The notes under the pieces were generated by a model. It was not told the DNA's origin and made no database searches. It saw only the letters and a list, made by a program, of their open reading frames with translations. A stretch of DNA of 64,000 bases from Parapontixanthobacter sp963736595 (GTDB lineage Bacteria; Pseudomonadota; Alphaproteobacteria; Sphingomonadales; Sphingomonadaceae), in the NCBI GenBank assembly GCA_963736595.1, contig CAVTPG010000011.1:1-64000 (forward strand), written 5' to 3'. Within the stretch, counting starts at the first letter, position 1, and each line of letters opens with the position of its first letter. The position numbers and the translations under genes were made by a program. Below, piece after piece: positions 32,331-40,494 of this stretch.

Positions 32331-32424
32331 AGTCTATCCAGTGGCGTTGCCGGGTCCGCTGCGCGTCCGGGGTTCGTTTCGATCATGGCAACTTCATGGA
32401 ATGGCAGCGCGGCTGTGGCAAGGC

Positions 32425-33879
32425 TTATCCGCTGACCGGAGCGTGCGTATCGGTCAACTCCCGCACATCGGTCAGCCTGCCGGTCACGGCGGCGGCCGCG
32501 GCCATAGCAGGGCTCATCAGATGCGTGCGCGAACCCGGTCCCTGCCGCCCGACGAAATTGCGATTGGATGTGGAAGCGCAACGCTGTCCCGGCGGGACTT
32601 TATCGGGGTTCATGCCAAGGCACGCAGAGCATCCGGGCTCCCGCCATTCAAATCCTGCTGCGGTGAAAATCGCGTCCAGCCCTTCGGCTTCGGCTTGCAG
32701 TTTCACAAGGCCCGAACCCGGCACCACGATCGCCCAGTTAACGCCGTCCGCTTTGGTCCGGCCTTTCAGGACTTGAGCCGCTGCGCGCAAATCCTCGATC
32801 CGGCTGTTGGTGCATGATCCAATGAAGATATTCTCGACCGCAATGTCGGTCATCTTTTGTCCCGGAGCAAGGTCCATATAGGTGAGCGAATGCTGAGCCG
32901 CTTGCTGCTTCGCCGGATCGGCAAAACTCTGCGGATCGGGAACGACCCCGCCAATGGCGACAACGTCTTCCGGGCTGGTTCCCCAGGTGACGCTGGGTTC
33001 GATCGCCGCCGCGTCGATGGTCACGGATTTGTCGAATAGCGCGCCGGGATCGGTCTGCAATTGCCGCCAGTACGCCAGTGCCGCGTCCCAATCCGCGCCA
33101 TGCGGAGCCATCGGGCGACCCTTCAGATAGGCGAACGTCGTCTCATCCGGCGCGATCAGGCCAGCCCGCGCGCCGCCCTCGATACTCATATTGCAGACGG
33201 TCAAACGGCCCTCGATGCTCATCTGCTCAAACACAGCCCCGCGATATTCGATAACGTGGCCGGTTCCGCCCGCCGTGCCGATGACCCCGATGATATGCAG
33301 AATCAGATCCTTGGGCGTAATGCCGGGGCCAAGCTGCCCCTCGACGCGCACTTCCATTGTCTTGGACTGGCTTAACAGCAGCGTTTGCGTCGCCAGCACG
33401 TGCTCGACTTCGCTGGTCCCGATCCCGAAAGCCAGCGCGCCGATCCCGCCATGTGCCGCCGTATGGGAATCGCCGCACACGATGGTCGAACCGGGCAGGG
33501 AGAAGCCTTGCTCGGGACCGACCACATGGACGATGCCCTGCTCGCGCGCGACTGCATCGAAATAGCGAATGCCGAAATCAGGCGCGTTCTGCTCCAGTGC
33601 CGCCAATTGCGCGGCGCTTTGCGGATCTTGCACCGGCACTCGCGCGCCAGCGGCATCCCTGCGCGGCGTTGTCGGCACGTTGTGATCAGGCACGGCCAGC
33701 GTCAGGTCGGGGCGGCGCACTTTGCGTCCCGCCAACCGCAATGCTTCAAAGGCTTGCGGGCTGGTCACTTCATGCACCAGATGGCGGTCGATATAAACGA
33801 GGCAGGTGCCGTCATCGCGCCGCTCGACCACATGGTCGTCCCAGATTTTCTCGTAAAGCGTGCGCGGTTTGCTGGCCAT
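32425..33879 (-). CDS. leuC: 3-isopropylmalate dehydratase large subunit
   Basis: The product is 484 aa. Aconitase-family signatures are present: YEKIWDDHVV start, DRHLVHEVTSPQAFEALR, VCGDSHTAAHGGIGALAFGI, and the [4Fe-4S] ligands in FIGSCTNSRIEDLRAAA and EPGCSACLGMNPD. It is an Fe-S isomerase of leucine biosynthesis, working with LeuD. I use the ATG at 33879; a GTG two codons upstream is possible. It is the first gene of the minus-strand cluster that runs to the terminator at 28529. Confidence 0.96.
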   Translation of the reverse strand: MASKPRTLYEKIWDDHVVERRDDGTCLVYIDRHLVHEVTSPQAFEALRLAGRKVRRPDLTLAVPDHNVPTTPRRDAAGARVPVQDPQSAAQLAALEQNAPDFGIRYFDAVAREQGIVHVVGPEQGFSLPGSTIVCGDSHTAAHGGIGALAFGIGTSEVEHVLATQTLLLSQSKTMEVRVEGQLGPGITPKDLILHIIGVIGTAGGTGHVIEYRGAVFEQMSIEGRLTVCNMSIEGGARAGLIAPDETTFAYLKGRPMAPHGADWDAALAYWRQLQTDPGALFDKSVTIDAAAIEPSVTWGTSPEDVVAIGGVVPDPQSFADPAKQQAAQHSLTYMDLAPGQKMTDIAVENIFIGSCTNSRIEDLRAAAQVLKGRTKADGVNWAIVVPGSGLVKLQAEAEGLDAIFTAAGFEWREPGCSACLGMNPDKVPPGQRCASTSNRNFVGRQGPGSRTHLMSPAMAAAAAVTGRLTDVRELTDTHAPVSG

Positions 33880-33981
33880 AGTCACCGGATTAGCGGCGTT
33901 CCCGCCACACTGGCAAGAAAGTCCGCCAATAAGATTGTATGAGTCATGGAAAGGTAATCTATATGTTGCTAACTAACAGTC

Positions 33982-34389
33982 ATGTCAGCAACACCATTCG
34001 CTTTTCCGATCACAATTGTCCCTGAAGACATCGACTTCATGGGACACGTCAACAATGCACGCTATCTGGGCTGGGTGCAGGATGCCGTGTTATCGCATTG
34101 GCGCAATTTCGCGCCTGACGAGGCCGTGGCGGCCCATGCGTGGGTCGCGTTGAAACACGAGATTACCTATCGCAAGCCCGCGTTTCTGGAAGACGATGTG
34201 ATCGCGCGAACCGTGCTGGAAAGCACAAAGGGCGCGCGCGCTTTTTATCGCACGATTATCGAACGCGGCGAGGAAGTGCTGGCGGAAATCAATTCCAGCT
34301 GGTGCTGTATCGATGCGCAAACCCTGCGTCCGGCGCGCATCGGGCAGGAAATTGCCAAGCACTTTTTCCCGGAATCCCGCGCCGAATGA
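33982..34389 (+). CDS. Acyl-CoA thioesterase, hot-dog fold
   Basis: The product is 135 aa, one 4HBT domain. The motif DIDFMGHVNNARYLGWVQDA carries the YbgC/FadM-type catalytic aspartate region and helix, followed by VALKHEITYRKPAFLEDDV and a TRAFYRTII-like strand. Such enzymes hydrolyse acyl-CoA or aryl-CoA thioesters. It is divergent from leuC and on the same strand as crtW 69 bases downstream, but nothing ties it to carotenoid synthesis except position. Confidence 0.88.
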   Translation: MSATPFAFPITIVPEDIDFMGHVNNARYLGWVQDAVLSHWRNFAPDEAVAAHAWVALKHEITYRKPAFLEDDVIARTVLESTKGARAFYRTIIERGEEVLAEINSSWCCIDAQTLRPARIGQEIAKHFFPESRAE

Positions 34390-34457
34390 GGTTGGGATCG
34401 AAGCCGCGCGCAAAGCCCGTGCTTTTCTAAGCGCGTCATTGCGCCTATATTACCGTC

Positions 34458-35228
34458 ATGGTCGCCTCCACCTCATCCACTCACGCGCTGCGCTATCAGG
34501 GCGCAATCGGTCTGGCGCTGGCCGTGGGGATCGTGGTGAGCTGGGCCATCATCCATATATACGCAGTGTTTGTGTTCGAGCTGACTTGGGCCAGCCTGCC
34601 GCTGGCGCTGCTCATGGCGGCGATCCAGTGTTGGCTATCGGTCGGGTTGTTCATCATCAGCCACGATGCGATGCACGGCTCGCTTTTGCCCGGCGGTGGC
34701 CGCGCGAACGGCATGATCGGCGGCGTCCTGCTGTTCCTTTATGCCGGATTTGGCTGGCGCAAGATGCGCGATGCGCATTTCAATCACCACAAGCTGGCCG
34801 GAAAAGCGGGCGATCCTGATTTTGACGAGCATAATCCGCGCGATCCGGTGCGCTGGTACACGACGTTTCTGAAACGCTATTTCGGATGGCAGTCGGTGCT
34901 GTTCATCTCGGTCGTCATAACGACTTATTGGCTGGTGCTGGAAGTTCCGATGCAGCAGATTGTGCTGCTGTATGGCTTGCCAGCGATCGCAAGTTCCATG
35001 CAGCTTTTCTATTTCGGTACGTATCGCCCGCATAATCACAATGGCGACAAATTTGCCGACCGCCACAATGCGCGCAGCGAGACTTTCGGCACTGTCGCCA
35101 GCCTCGCCTCGTGCTTCCATTTCGGTTATCATCACGAACATCATATCTCGCCGCAAACGCCGTGGTGGGCCTTGCCCGCGCGCCGCCGCGAGATTGCAGA
35201 TGCTACAGGTCAGGGAGCAGCAGCATGA
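34458..35228 (+). CDS. crtW: Beta-carotene ketolase
   Basis: The product is 256 aa, a membrane di-iron oxygenase. It has four hydrophobic segments and the histidine boxes HDAMH (69-73), HFNHH (107-111) and HHEHH near the C-terminus, plus YFGTYRPHNHNGD and NARSE typical of CrtW. It adds keto groups at C4/C4' of beta-ionone rings, giving echinenone and canthaxanthin. The stop overlaps the crtZ start as ATGA, so the two enzymes are made together, pointing to astaxanthin-type end products. Confidence 0.93.
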   Translation: MVASTSSTHALRYQGAIGLALAVGIVVSWAIIHIYAVFVFELTWASLPLALLMAAIQCWLSVGLFIISHDAMHGSLLPGGGRANGMIGGVLLFLYAGFGWRKMRDAHFNHHKLAGKAGDPDFDEHNPRDPVRWYTTFLKRYFGWQSVLFISVVITTYWLVLEVPMQQIVLLYGLPAIASSMQLFYFGTYRPHNHNGDKFADRHNARSETFGTVASLASCFHFGYHHEHHISPQTPWWALPARRREIADATGQGAAA

Positions 35229-35737
35229 GTTGGTGGCAGATCGCCGCGACCGTTTTGGGTGCAGTCGTCTTCATGGAGTTTTTCGCCTGGTGGGCGCATA
35301 AATACGTGATGCACGGATGGGGCTGGGGCTGGCATCGCGATCATCACGAGCCGCATGACAATGCGCTGGAAAAGAACGATCTTTATGCAGTAACTTTCGG
35401 CACGATCGTGTTTTTCATGTTCCTGATCGGCTATTACGTCTCGCCGTTCCTGTGGTGGACCGCGTTCGGCATTACGGTTTACGGGCTGATCTATACCTTC
35501 GTGCATGACGGGCTGGTGCATCAGCGGTTCTTCCGCTGGGTACCCAAGCGCGGCTATGCCAAGCGGTTGGTGCAGGCGCACAAGCTGCATCATGCGACCG
35601 TGGGCAAAGAAGGCGGCGTCAGTTTTGGCTTCGTCTTGGCGCGCGATCCAGCCCGCTTGAAAGCGGAATTGAAGCGTCAGCGCGAAGCGGGCGAAGCAGT
35701 GGTACGCGACAGTGCGGGTATTACTTCAGGATCGTAA
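35225..35737 (+). CDS. crtZ: Beta-carotene hydroxylase
   Basis: The product is 170 aa, a fatty-acid-hydroxylase-superfamily membrane enzyme. Histidine boxes are HKYVMH (25-30), HRDHHEPHD (37-45), FVHDGLVHQRF and HKLHHA. It hydroxylates C3/C3' of beta-ionone rings, making zeaxanthin or, on ketolated rings, adonixanthin and astaxanthin. I start it at the ATG at 35225, which overlaps the crtW stop; the open frame extends further upstream inside crtW but that is not used. Confidence 0.94.
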   Translation: MSWWQIAATVLGAVVFMEFFAWWAHKYVMHGWGWGWHRDHHEPHDNALEKNDLYAVTFGTIVFFMFLIGYYVSPFLWWTAFGITVYGLIYTFVHDGLVHQRFFRWVPKRGYAKRLVQAHKLHHATVGKEGGVSFGFVLARDPARLKAELKRQREAGEAVVRDSAGITSGS

Positions 35738-35942
35738 TTGCCGGCGATCGAGCCTTAAGATTGGATGCTGCTCGTACAATTGTCCCATTTGTCTCGAAAT
35801 GTGACAAGCGTGTAGATTTTGCGTTGTCAGGCGCTCGTCCGGTTTGACCGTCACGTCAATGCAATTTAACCTGTTGTTAAGAATCGCAAGGACGCGACAG
35901 ACAGGGTTGCTCCACATTCGCAAGAAGATCTGGAGAAATAAC

Positions 35943-36728
35943 ATGAAAAAGGCAATCTTAAGTGCTGCGAGTATTGCTGCGGCAGCGATCGCGTTCAGCG
36001 CACCTGCAGCGGCGCAAACCTGTGTCGGAGATTGCGGAACGGCTGCGCCGAATGGCGATGTGACTGCACCACCTGCATTTGGACCAAATTACGGTTATGT
36101 ATCGACCGAAAACGGTGTGGAGGGAGCCGGCCAGATCGACGGTGTCGGCGGCAATAATGGATCGGAATTGACCACGGGCGTATTTAGCGCCGAGGTAGGC
36201 GAAGACCTTAATTTTTATTTCAATTTTATCACATCTGACGGCGCTGAATTTTCCGACTATGCATTTGCGCAATTGTTAAGCGCAGCGGGCGATCCCATCG
36301 CCTTTTTGTTTACGGCTCGCACAACGCCAGAGGGTAACACAAGCCCCGGTTTTGGATTGCCGGCTAACGCTTCGACTTTAAACCCGCTTACTTCGCCAAT
36401 TATAGGTGATGCTACAAACTGGGCGCAACTCGGAACCGACAGTGGCGATTGCTTTGACGACGGCTGCGGGCAAACCGGGTGGATCAATTCCAATTATACA
36501 ATCACTGAAGCGGGTAATTACACGTTGAAGTTTGGCGTTACGAATTTCAGTGACACATCCTATCAGTCCGGCCTGGCTTTTGCCGGTGTGACGATCGGCG
36601 GAGATGTCATCGACATCGGTGCGGTGCCGGAGCCAGCAACATGGTTGATGATGATCCTGGGCTTTGGCGGAATTGGCGGATTAATGCGCCGTACAACAAA
36701 TGTAACGCGCCGCTTGCGCTTCGCATAA
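35943..36728 (+). CDS. PEPxxWA-CTERM sorting-domain protein
   Basis: The product is 261 aa. A signal peptide (MKKAILSAASIAAAAIAFSA, cut near AAAQT) is followed by a beta-rich exported domain with two short Cys pairs (TCVGDCG, DCFDDGCG) that could form disulfides. The sorting signal VPEPATWLMMILGFGGIGGL precedes a basic tail. The ATG has GGAGAAA upstream. It is the second PEP-CTERM protein in the window. Probably exported, processed by an exosortase and released or attached at the cell surface. Confidence 0.9.
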   Translation: MKKAILSAASIAAAAIAFSAPAAAQTCVGDCGTAAPNGDVTAPPAFGPNYGYVSTENGVEGAGQIDGVGGNNGSELTTGVFSAEVGEDLNFYFNFITSDGAEFSDYAFAQLLSAAGDPIAFLFTARTTPEGNTSPGFGLPANASTLNPLTSPIIGDATNWAQLGTDSGDCFDDGCGQTGWINSNYTITEAGNYTLKFGVTNFSDTSYQSGLAFAGVTIGGDVIDIGAVPEPATWLMMILGFGGIGGLMRRTTNVTRRLRFA

Positions 36729-36748
36729 TTTACGATTTTCTGAGGTTT

Positions 36749-36786
36749 AAAGGGTTGGAAGCCAGCAACGGTTTCCGGCCCTTTTT
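36749..36786. terminator. Terminator between the convergent PEP-CTERM and sufE genes
   Basis: AAAGGG and CCCTTTTT flank an inner GGAA/TTTCC pairing, giving a stem followed by a T run on the plus strand. It lies 20 bases after the PEP-CTERM stop and 14 bases from the convergent sufE stop. Confidence 0.65.
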
Positions 36787-36799
36787 CGTATGCAGCCTA

Positions 36800-37210
36800 T
36801 TAGGTCGAGGGCGCGATCCGCGCGGCGTGTTGCTGGATCAACGCAATCATATTGGGAATGCCCTGCGTGCGGTTCGAAGATAGCTGGTTTTTCAAGTCGA
36901 ACGGCGCCAGCGCTTCCGACACATCCATCGCCGAAACTTCACTGGCCGGGCGATCCTGCACCGCTGCGATCACCAGCGCAACGATGCCTTTGGTGATGGC
37001 GGCATTGCTGTCGGCCATGAAGTGCAGCTTGCCGCTGTCCGCCGTGGGATAGACCCACACACTCGCCGAACAGCCGCGCACCAATGTCGCATCGGTTTTC
37101 AGCGCGTCGGGCATCGACTCCAGCTCGCGACCCAACTCGATCAGCAGACGATAGCGTTCGTCGCCTTCGAGAAATTCATATTCTTCGCGGATGTCATCGA
37201 GGCTTTGCAT
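36800..37210 (-). CDS. sufE: SufE-family sulfur acceptor
   Basis: The product is 136 aa. It follows the SufE pattern: LDDIREEYEFLEGDERYRLL, ELGRELESMP, the sulfur-accepting cysteine in LVRGCSASVWVYP (Cys47), then ADSNAAITKGIVALVI and LQNQLSSNRTQG-like C-terminus. SufE takes persulfide from the cysteine desulfurase SufS for Fe-S cluster assembly. It lies alone downstream of the psp cluster; suf genes themselves are not in the window. Confidence 0.93.
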   Translation of the reverse strand: MQSLDDIREEYEFLEGDERYRLLIELGRELESMPDALKTDATLVRGCSASVWVYPTADSGKLHFMADSNAAITKGIVALVIAAVQDRPASEVSAMDVSEALAPFDLKNQLSSNRTQGIPNMIALIQQHAARIAPST

Positions 37211-37280
37211 GGGTGCGCATTTAGGAACGCGATGCCGCCAAATCCAGTGCTGTGAAAGATCTGGAGAACTGGTGCGCGAT

Positions 37281-37466
37281 TTATCCTGCCAATCCGCCCG
37301 GACGGGTCAGGGCGAAATAAATGACATAGAGCCAGGACAGTATCCCCTGAATGATCGCCCACAGGATCGATTCATGCTGGCTCCATGAAATCGCGACCGC
37401 AATCACGCTGCCAAGACCGATCCCGGCTTGCGAAACTTTCGTCACATGACGCACGCGCTGGTTCAC
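37281..37466 (-). CDS. Small membrane protein at the end of the psp cluster
   Basis: The product is 61 aa. It has two hydrophobic segments (IGLGSVIAVAISW and ILWAIIQGILSWLYVIYFAL). The GTG start overlaps the stop of the upstream gene as GTGA, supporting translation in the same operon. The second segment resembles small membrane proteins of unknown function found in sphingomonads. No function is assigned. Confidence 0.65.
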   Translation of the reverse strand: MNQRVRHVTKVSQAGIGLGSVIAVAISWSQHESILWAIIQGILSWLYVIYFALTRPGGLAG

Positions 37467-37720
37467 AGATCGACGCCGCTGGCGATGGCTTCGAGTTTGC
37501 GGATGCGTTCTTTAAGGTCGGCGATCTCGATCCGCGCCGCGCCCACTGGTGAGCCGCCTGGCTGCGATGCAAAGCCAGTTGGGTCACTCTCGACATCCTT
37601 GTGGCCTATCTCTGTGCGCTTCAGGGCGATCCATTCGGACCAGCCTTTGAGGCCGGCCAAGGCCACTACGCAAAGGCCCAAGAAGGCTGTCGCGCTGATG
37701 ATAAAGGTCGGTTCGATCAT
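37463..37720 (-). CDS. Small PspB-like membrane protein (fifth paralogue)
   Basis: The product is 85 aa. An N-terminal membrane segment (FIISATAFLGLCVVALAG) is followed by a short soluble tail ending in a coiled-coil piece, IEIADLKERIRKLEAIAS, the same LExI pattern seen in the four neighbouring small proteins. It probably arose by duplication within the psp operon. Exact function is unknown. Confidence 0.65.
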   Translation of the reverse strand: MIEPTFIISATAFLGLCVVALAGLKGWSEWIALKRTEIGHKDVESDPTGFASQPGGSPVGAARIEIADLKERIRKLEAIASGVDL

Positions 37721-37756
37721 GGCCCTGTGTCCTTCCTGTGTTGCATCCGGCAGCGT

Positions 37757-38050
37757 TTAGTCGCTGTCCTGCTTGCCCTTTAAAGCCTCAATTTCCTGCG
37801 AAATCCGTCGGGTTTCCTGCGCGCTGATGGAATTGTCATCCGTCGCAATCCGCTCCAGCACTTTGATCCGTTCGCGCAATTCCAAAATCTCGCGCTGCGC
37901 ATCTTCATCGCTCGTCGCAGATCGCTCAATATAGGTTTCATTGCCTTGCTTATCGGCGATGATCCCGGCTTGCGCCCGGTACTTTGCTCTGACTATGCTC
38001 GTGATCGAGCCGATCAAAACGATGAGAACGATGGCCGCCCAGAAACTCAT
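37757..38050 (-). CDS. Small PspB-like membrane protein (fourth paralogue)
   Basis: The product is 97 aa: one membrane segment (SFWAAIVLIVLIGSITSIV), a charged linker, then a coiled coil REILELRERIKVLERIATDD, ending with RRISQEIEALKGK. The ATG at 38050 overlaps the upstream stop (ATGA). The VLERIxT core is shared with the paralogues at 38047-38373 and 38373-38681. Confidence 0.7.
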   Translation of the reverse strand: MSFWAAIVLIVLIGSITSIVRAKYRAQAGIIADKQGNETYIERSATSDEDAQREILELRERIKVLERIATDDNSISAQETRRISQEIEALKGKQDSD

Positions 38051-38373
38051 TGGAGACCCTCTTTTTGGCTCTTCGCTGGATCGCGCAGCCGGTCGATTTC
38101 ATGCGTTAAATGATAGCCGCTGTCGGTAACGATGCGCTCAACATTGTTCATCCGATCCTTGATCGAACCAAGTTCTGCCCGCAATTCCGCGTTTTCCTGA
38201 GTCAGCAATTTGACCCGCTCAACCGCCTGATCGTTTTTGGGATAGACCGCTTTGCCCCAGCTATTTTCCAGCGGATAACCGTGGCGAACCCGGATCAGAT
38301 TATTTACGATCCACCCGATCGTCATGATGATAACCCCGGTGATGACCACGGTCTCTGTCAGTGGGAATGGCAT
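38047..38373 (-). CDS. Small PspB-like membrane protein (third paralogue)
   Basis: The product is 108 aa: a membrane segment (VVITGVIIMTIGWIVNNLI), a linker with a PspB-unlike GYPLENSWG stretch, then a coiled coil (VKLLTQENAELRAELGSIKD) and MNNVERIVTDSGYHLTHEID. It is coupled to both neighbours by overlapping starts and stops. The VERIVTDxGY sequence is almost the same as in the upstream paralogue, evidence of duplication. Confidence 0.72.
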   Translation of the reverse strand: MPFPLTETVVITGVIIMTIGWIVNNLIRVRHGYPLENSWGKAVYPKNDQAVERVKLLTQENAELRAELGSIKDRMNNVERIVTDSGYHLTHEIDRLRDPAKSQKEGLQ

Positions 38374-38681
38374 CAGACACGCTCCTTGTTCGGCATATTC
38401 AGTTGCACACCGCTATTCTGGCTTTCCACTTCGCGAGTATCGCGCAGCGCTTCGATTTGCGTGGCGATGTCATAACCGCGGTCGGTCACAATCCGCTCCA
38501 GCACTTGCACCCGATCTTCAAGCGCCTGCACTTTTGTTGCATATTGTGCTGCTTTTTCAGCACTGGCTCCTGCCGCCGCTGCAATACGCTTTTCTTCCAG
38601 TTTGCTGTGTTTGCTCATCCACACGATGCCAAGCACCATAATGAAGGGCGCGAGCGGAATAAGGTAAGCCCAATCAAACAT
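38373..38681 (-). CDS. Small PspB-like membrane protein (second paralogue)
   Basis: The product is 102 aa: a membrane segment (AYLIPLAPFIMVLGIVWM), the PspB-like SKHSKLEEKR step after it, and a coiled coil with VQALEDRVQVLERIVTDRGY, then DIATQIEALRD. It is the closest of the extra paralogues to the PspB at 39084. PspB normally works with PspC to sense envelope stress and bind PspA. Confidence 0.75.
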   Translation of the reverse strand: MFDWAYLIPLAPFIMVLGIVWMSKHSKLEEKRIAAAAGASAEKAAQYATKVQALEDRVQVLERIVTDRGYDIATQIEALRDTREVESQNSGVQLNMPNKERV

Positions 38682-38703
38682 AATTCGGTCCTCTTATGAA
38701 AGT

Positions 38704-39087
38704 TCAGCGAAGCCGCTCGATTTCGGCGGTCAGGCGCGGGTTTGAGCTGACATAAAAGGTCTCCACATCGGCCAGCCGGCGATCCACGTCCCGCATCTGC
38801 GAGCGGATCTCACGGGCCGTGCGCTGCGGTGATTGACGCACCCGCTGCCAGTATTTCTGCTCTTCCTGATCGACATAAAGATGCGCTGGCTTTTTGTTCA
38901 GCAACAATCCGGCCAGCAAATATAGCGGCAACACGATCGGGCTCAGCACACCGGACAGCAAGGCTACGATAAAGCCCAGGCGAACCCACAGTGCATTGAC
39001 GCCGGTATAATCGGCTATCCCTGCGCATACGCCCATCAATTTTGCATTCTGCTTGTCGCGGTACAATGTTGTGCGCGGGGTATTCAT
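38704..39087 (-). CDS. pspC: Phage shock protein C
   Basis: The product is 127 aa. The PspC domain fills the first 65 residues: RDKQNAKLMGVCAGIADYTG, VNALWVRLGFIVALLSG and a second membrane stretch VLPLYLLAGLLLNKK. The C-terminal tail carries helical segments (REIRSQMRDVDRRLADVETF). PspC is the inner-membrane sensor that, with PspB, recruits PspA under membrane stress and relieves PspF. The start overlaps the pspB stop as ATGA. Confidence 0.93.
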   Translation of the reverse strand: MNTPRTTLYRDKQNAKLMGVCAGIADYTGVNALWVRLGFIVALLSGVLSPIVLPLYLLAGLLLNKKPAHLYVDQEEQKYWQRVRQSPQRTAREIRSQMRDVDRRLADVETFYVSSNPRLTAEIERLR

Positions 39088-39383
39088 GGGCGAGTTCCTT
39101 TCTTCTCGGCGAGCATCTTATCAAGCTCGCGCAATTTCTGATTATCGAGATCCTGATCATGGACCAGGCGGGCAGGAGTGAAGTCGGCATTGTCGCTGGC
39201 AACGAGGCGCTCGACCGTGTCCATCCGGTCATCCAGCCGCTTGGCCAGATGATACAATTCGTCCAGCAGGCCCTCGTCATCGGTGGTGATCGTGGCGGCC
39301 GTCTTCCACTTGGTGATATAATGAAGGATGACCCACGGCAGACCGATGAAAATAGCCGGTACTATGATGATTTCTTCGCCCAT
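39084..39383 (-). CDS. pspB: Phage shock protein B
   Basis: The product is 99 aa. The N-terminal segment EEIIIVPAIFIGLPWVILHY followed by ITKWK matches PspB (one membrane helix then a basic step), and a helical region LLDELYHLAKRLDDRMDTVE, then RLVASD, follows. It sits between pspA (3 bases upstream) and pspC (4-base overlap), the classical order. Confidence 0.9.
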   Translation of the reverse strand: MGEEIIIVPAIFIGLPWVILHYITKWKTAATITTDDEGLLDELYHLAKRLDDRMDTVERLVASDNADFTPARLVHDQDLDNQKLRELDKMLAEKKGTRP

Positions 39384-39386
39384 GGT

Positions 39387-40076
39387 TTAATCCTTCTTTT
39401 CTGCATCGCCGCTTTTGCCCAGCGCGCGTTTCATTTCTTCCAATTCCTCGTCGATCTTGTCCGCGCCTTCCAAGGCGGCAATCTCGTCAGAGAGCGATGG
39501 TTTGGCGGAATTGCCAATTTTCAGCGCATCGGCGCGACCTTCGGCATAATCGACATGGCGTTCGAGCTGATCGAAGCGGGCCATCGCATCATCGGTGCGT
39601 TCAGGGCTGATCAGCGTGCGCAGTTTCACGCGGTTTTCTGCACTTTCCAGCCGCGCTGCAATCGCCGTCTGGCGGCTGCGGGCTTCGCGTAAACGGCCTT
39701 GAACCTTCTGAATGTCGAGGTCGTAAGCGCGCAAGGCATCATCCAGAACCGCGATCTCCTGCTTCAATTCTTCCGATGTATCAGCCGCTTTCTTGCGCTC
39801 TATCAGCGCGGCGCGGGCCAGATCTTCGCGATCCTTGGACAGCGCAAGCTGCGCTTTTTCGGCCCAATCGGCTTGCAACGTATCCAGCTTCACCGTGTGG
39901 CGATGCATTTCCTTCTGGTCCGCAATCGTGCGGGCGGCGCTGGCACGAACTTCGACCAGCGTTTCCTCCATTTCCATGATAATCATGCGGATCATCTTGG
40001 TTGGATCGTCTGCCTTATCCAGCATATCGTTGAAGTTGGCGGCGATAATATCACGTGTGCGGCTGAAAATGCCCAT
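39387..40076 (-). CDS. pspA: Phage shock protein A
   Basis: The product is 229 aa, almost entirely coiled coil. It begins MGIFSRTRDIIAANFNDMLD, with the amphipathic membrane-binding helix and the conserved KADDPTKMIRMIIMEMEETL block. PspA is an ESCRT-III-like protein that coats damaged inner membrane and, when idle, inhibits PspF. I start it at the canonical MGIFS ATG at 40076, with GGAG 8 bases upstream; the frame stays open for 72 more codons upstream. Confidence 0.94.
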   Translation of the reverse strand: MGIFSRTRDIIAANFNDMLDKADDPTKMIRMIIMEMEETLVEVRASAARTIADQKEMHRHTVKLDTLQADWAEKAQLALSKDREDLARAALIERKKAADTSEELKQEIAVLDDALRAYDLDIQKVQGRLREARSRQTAIAARLESAENRVKLRTLISPERTDDAMARFDQLERHVDYAEGRADALKIGNSAKPSLSDEIAALEGADKIDEELEEMKRALGKSGDAEKKD

Positions 40077-40292
40077 GAAGGCTGCTCCGTTGAAAAATTC
40101 TTCTGTGGCGCGCTTGGCGCTGTTATTGTTAGCGGTCGTGCGCTGCGTCGGGGTGGGAGAATGACGCAGGCGCTCCACTTCCAGCTCGACGCGCGAGATG
40201 CGGGTTTCGGGAGCAGTGGCGGATTTGTCACCACTGCTCGCGTTGACACCACGCTCCGGCGTCAAGGATTTGGGTTTGTCAGGCTTGCTCAT
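40077..40292 (-). other. In-frame upstream extension of pspA
   Basis: The pspA frame is open without a stop back to an ATG at 40292, which overlaps the stop of a small ORF as ATGA. It would add 72 residues (MSKPDKPKSLTPERG, RISRVELEVERLRHS and a polar tail) to PspA. Either a longer PspA isoform is made, or translation starts at both ATGs. The extension is hydrophilic with one possible helix and no known domain. Confidence 0.5.
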
Positions 40293-40441
40293 GCCATTAT
40301 CAGGTTGCTGTACTGACCTGCCATAACGACCGATGGATAGACGTTCATCTGTGTGGACAGCGCGACGAATATGACCATCGCAGAGATGCTGGCGATGGAG
40401 GCTTTGCCCAGTTTGCTGCGAAAGAATTCCCGGTTGTACAT
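40289..40441 (-). CDS. Small protein leading the psp operon
   Basis: A 50-aa ORF starting MYNREFFRSKLGKASIASIS, with a hydrophobic middle (AMVIFVALS) that could be a membrane segment. AAGGGAGCG lies upstream of the ATG and the stop overlaps the next ATG (ATGA). It is the first reading frame after the sigma-54 promoter, so it would be strongly induced with the psp genes. Function unknown. Confidence 0.7.
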   Translation of the reverse strand: MYNREFFRSKLGKASIASISAMVIFVALSTQMNVYPSVVMAGQYSNLIMA

Positions 40442-40479
40442 GATACGCTCCCTTGAGTTTGTCTGTTGTTCATATCATA

Positions 40480-40494
40480 GCAAGCAGTGTGCCA
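40480..40494 (-). promoter_or_regulatory. Sigma-54 promoter of the psp operon
   Basis: On the minus strand the sequence is TGGCAC, five bases, TTGC, a perfect -24/-12 match. It lies 39 bases upstream of the first small ORF and about 100 bases from the divergent pspF start. PspF, a sigma-54 activator, is the obvious regulator. Candidate upstream activator sites should lie between 40495 and 40594. Confidence 0.88.
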
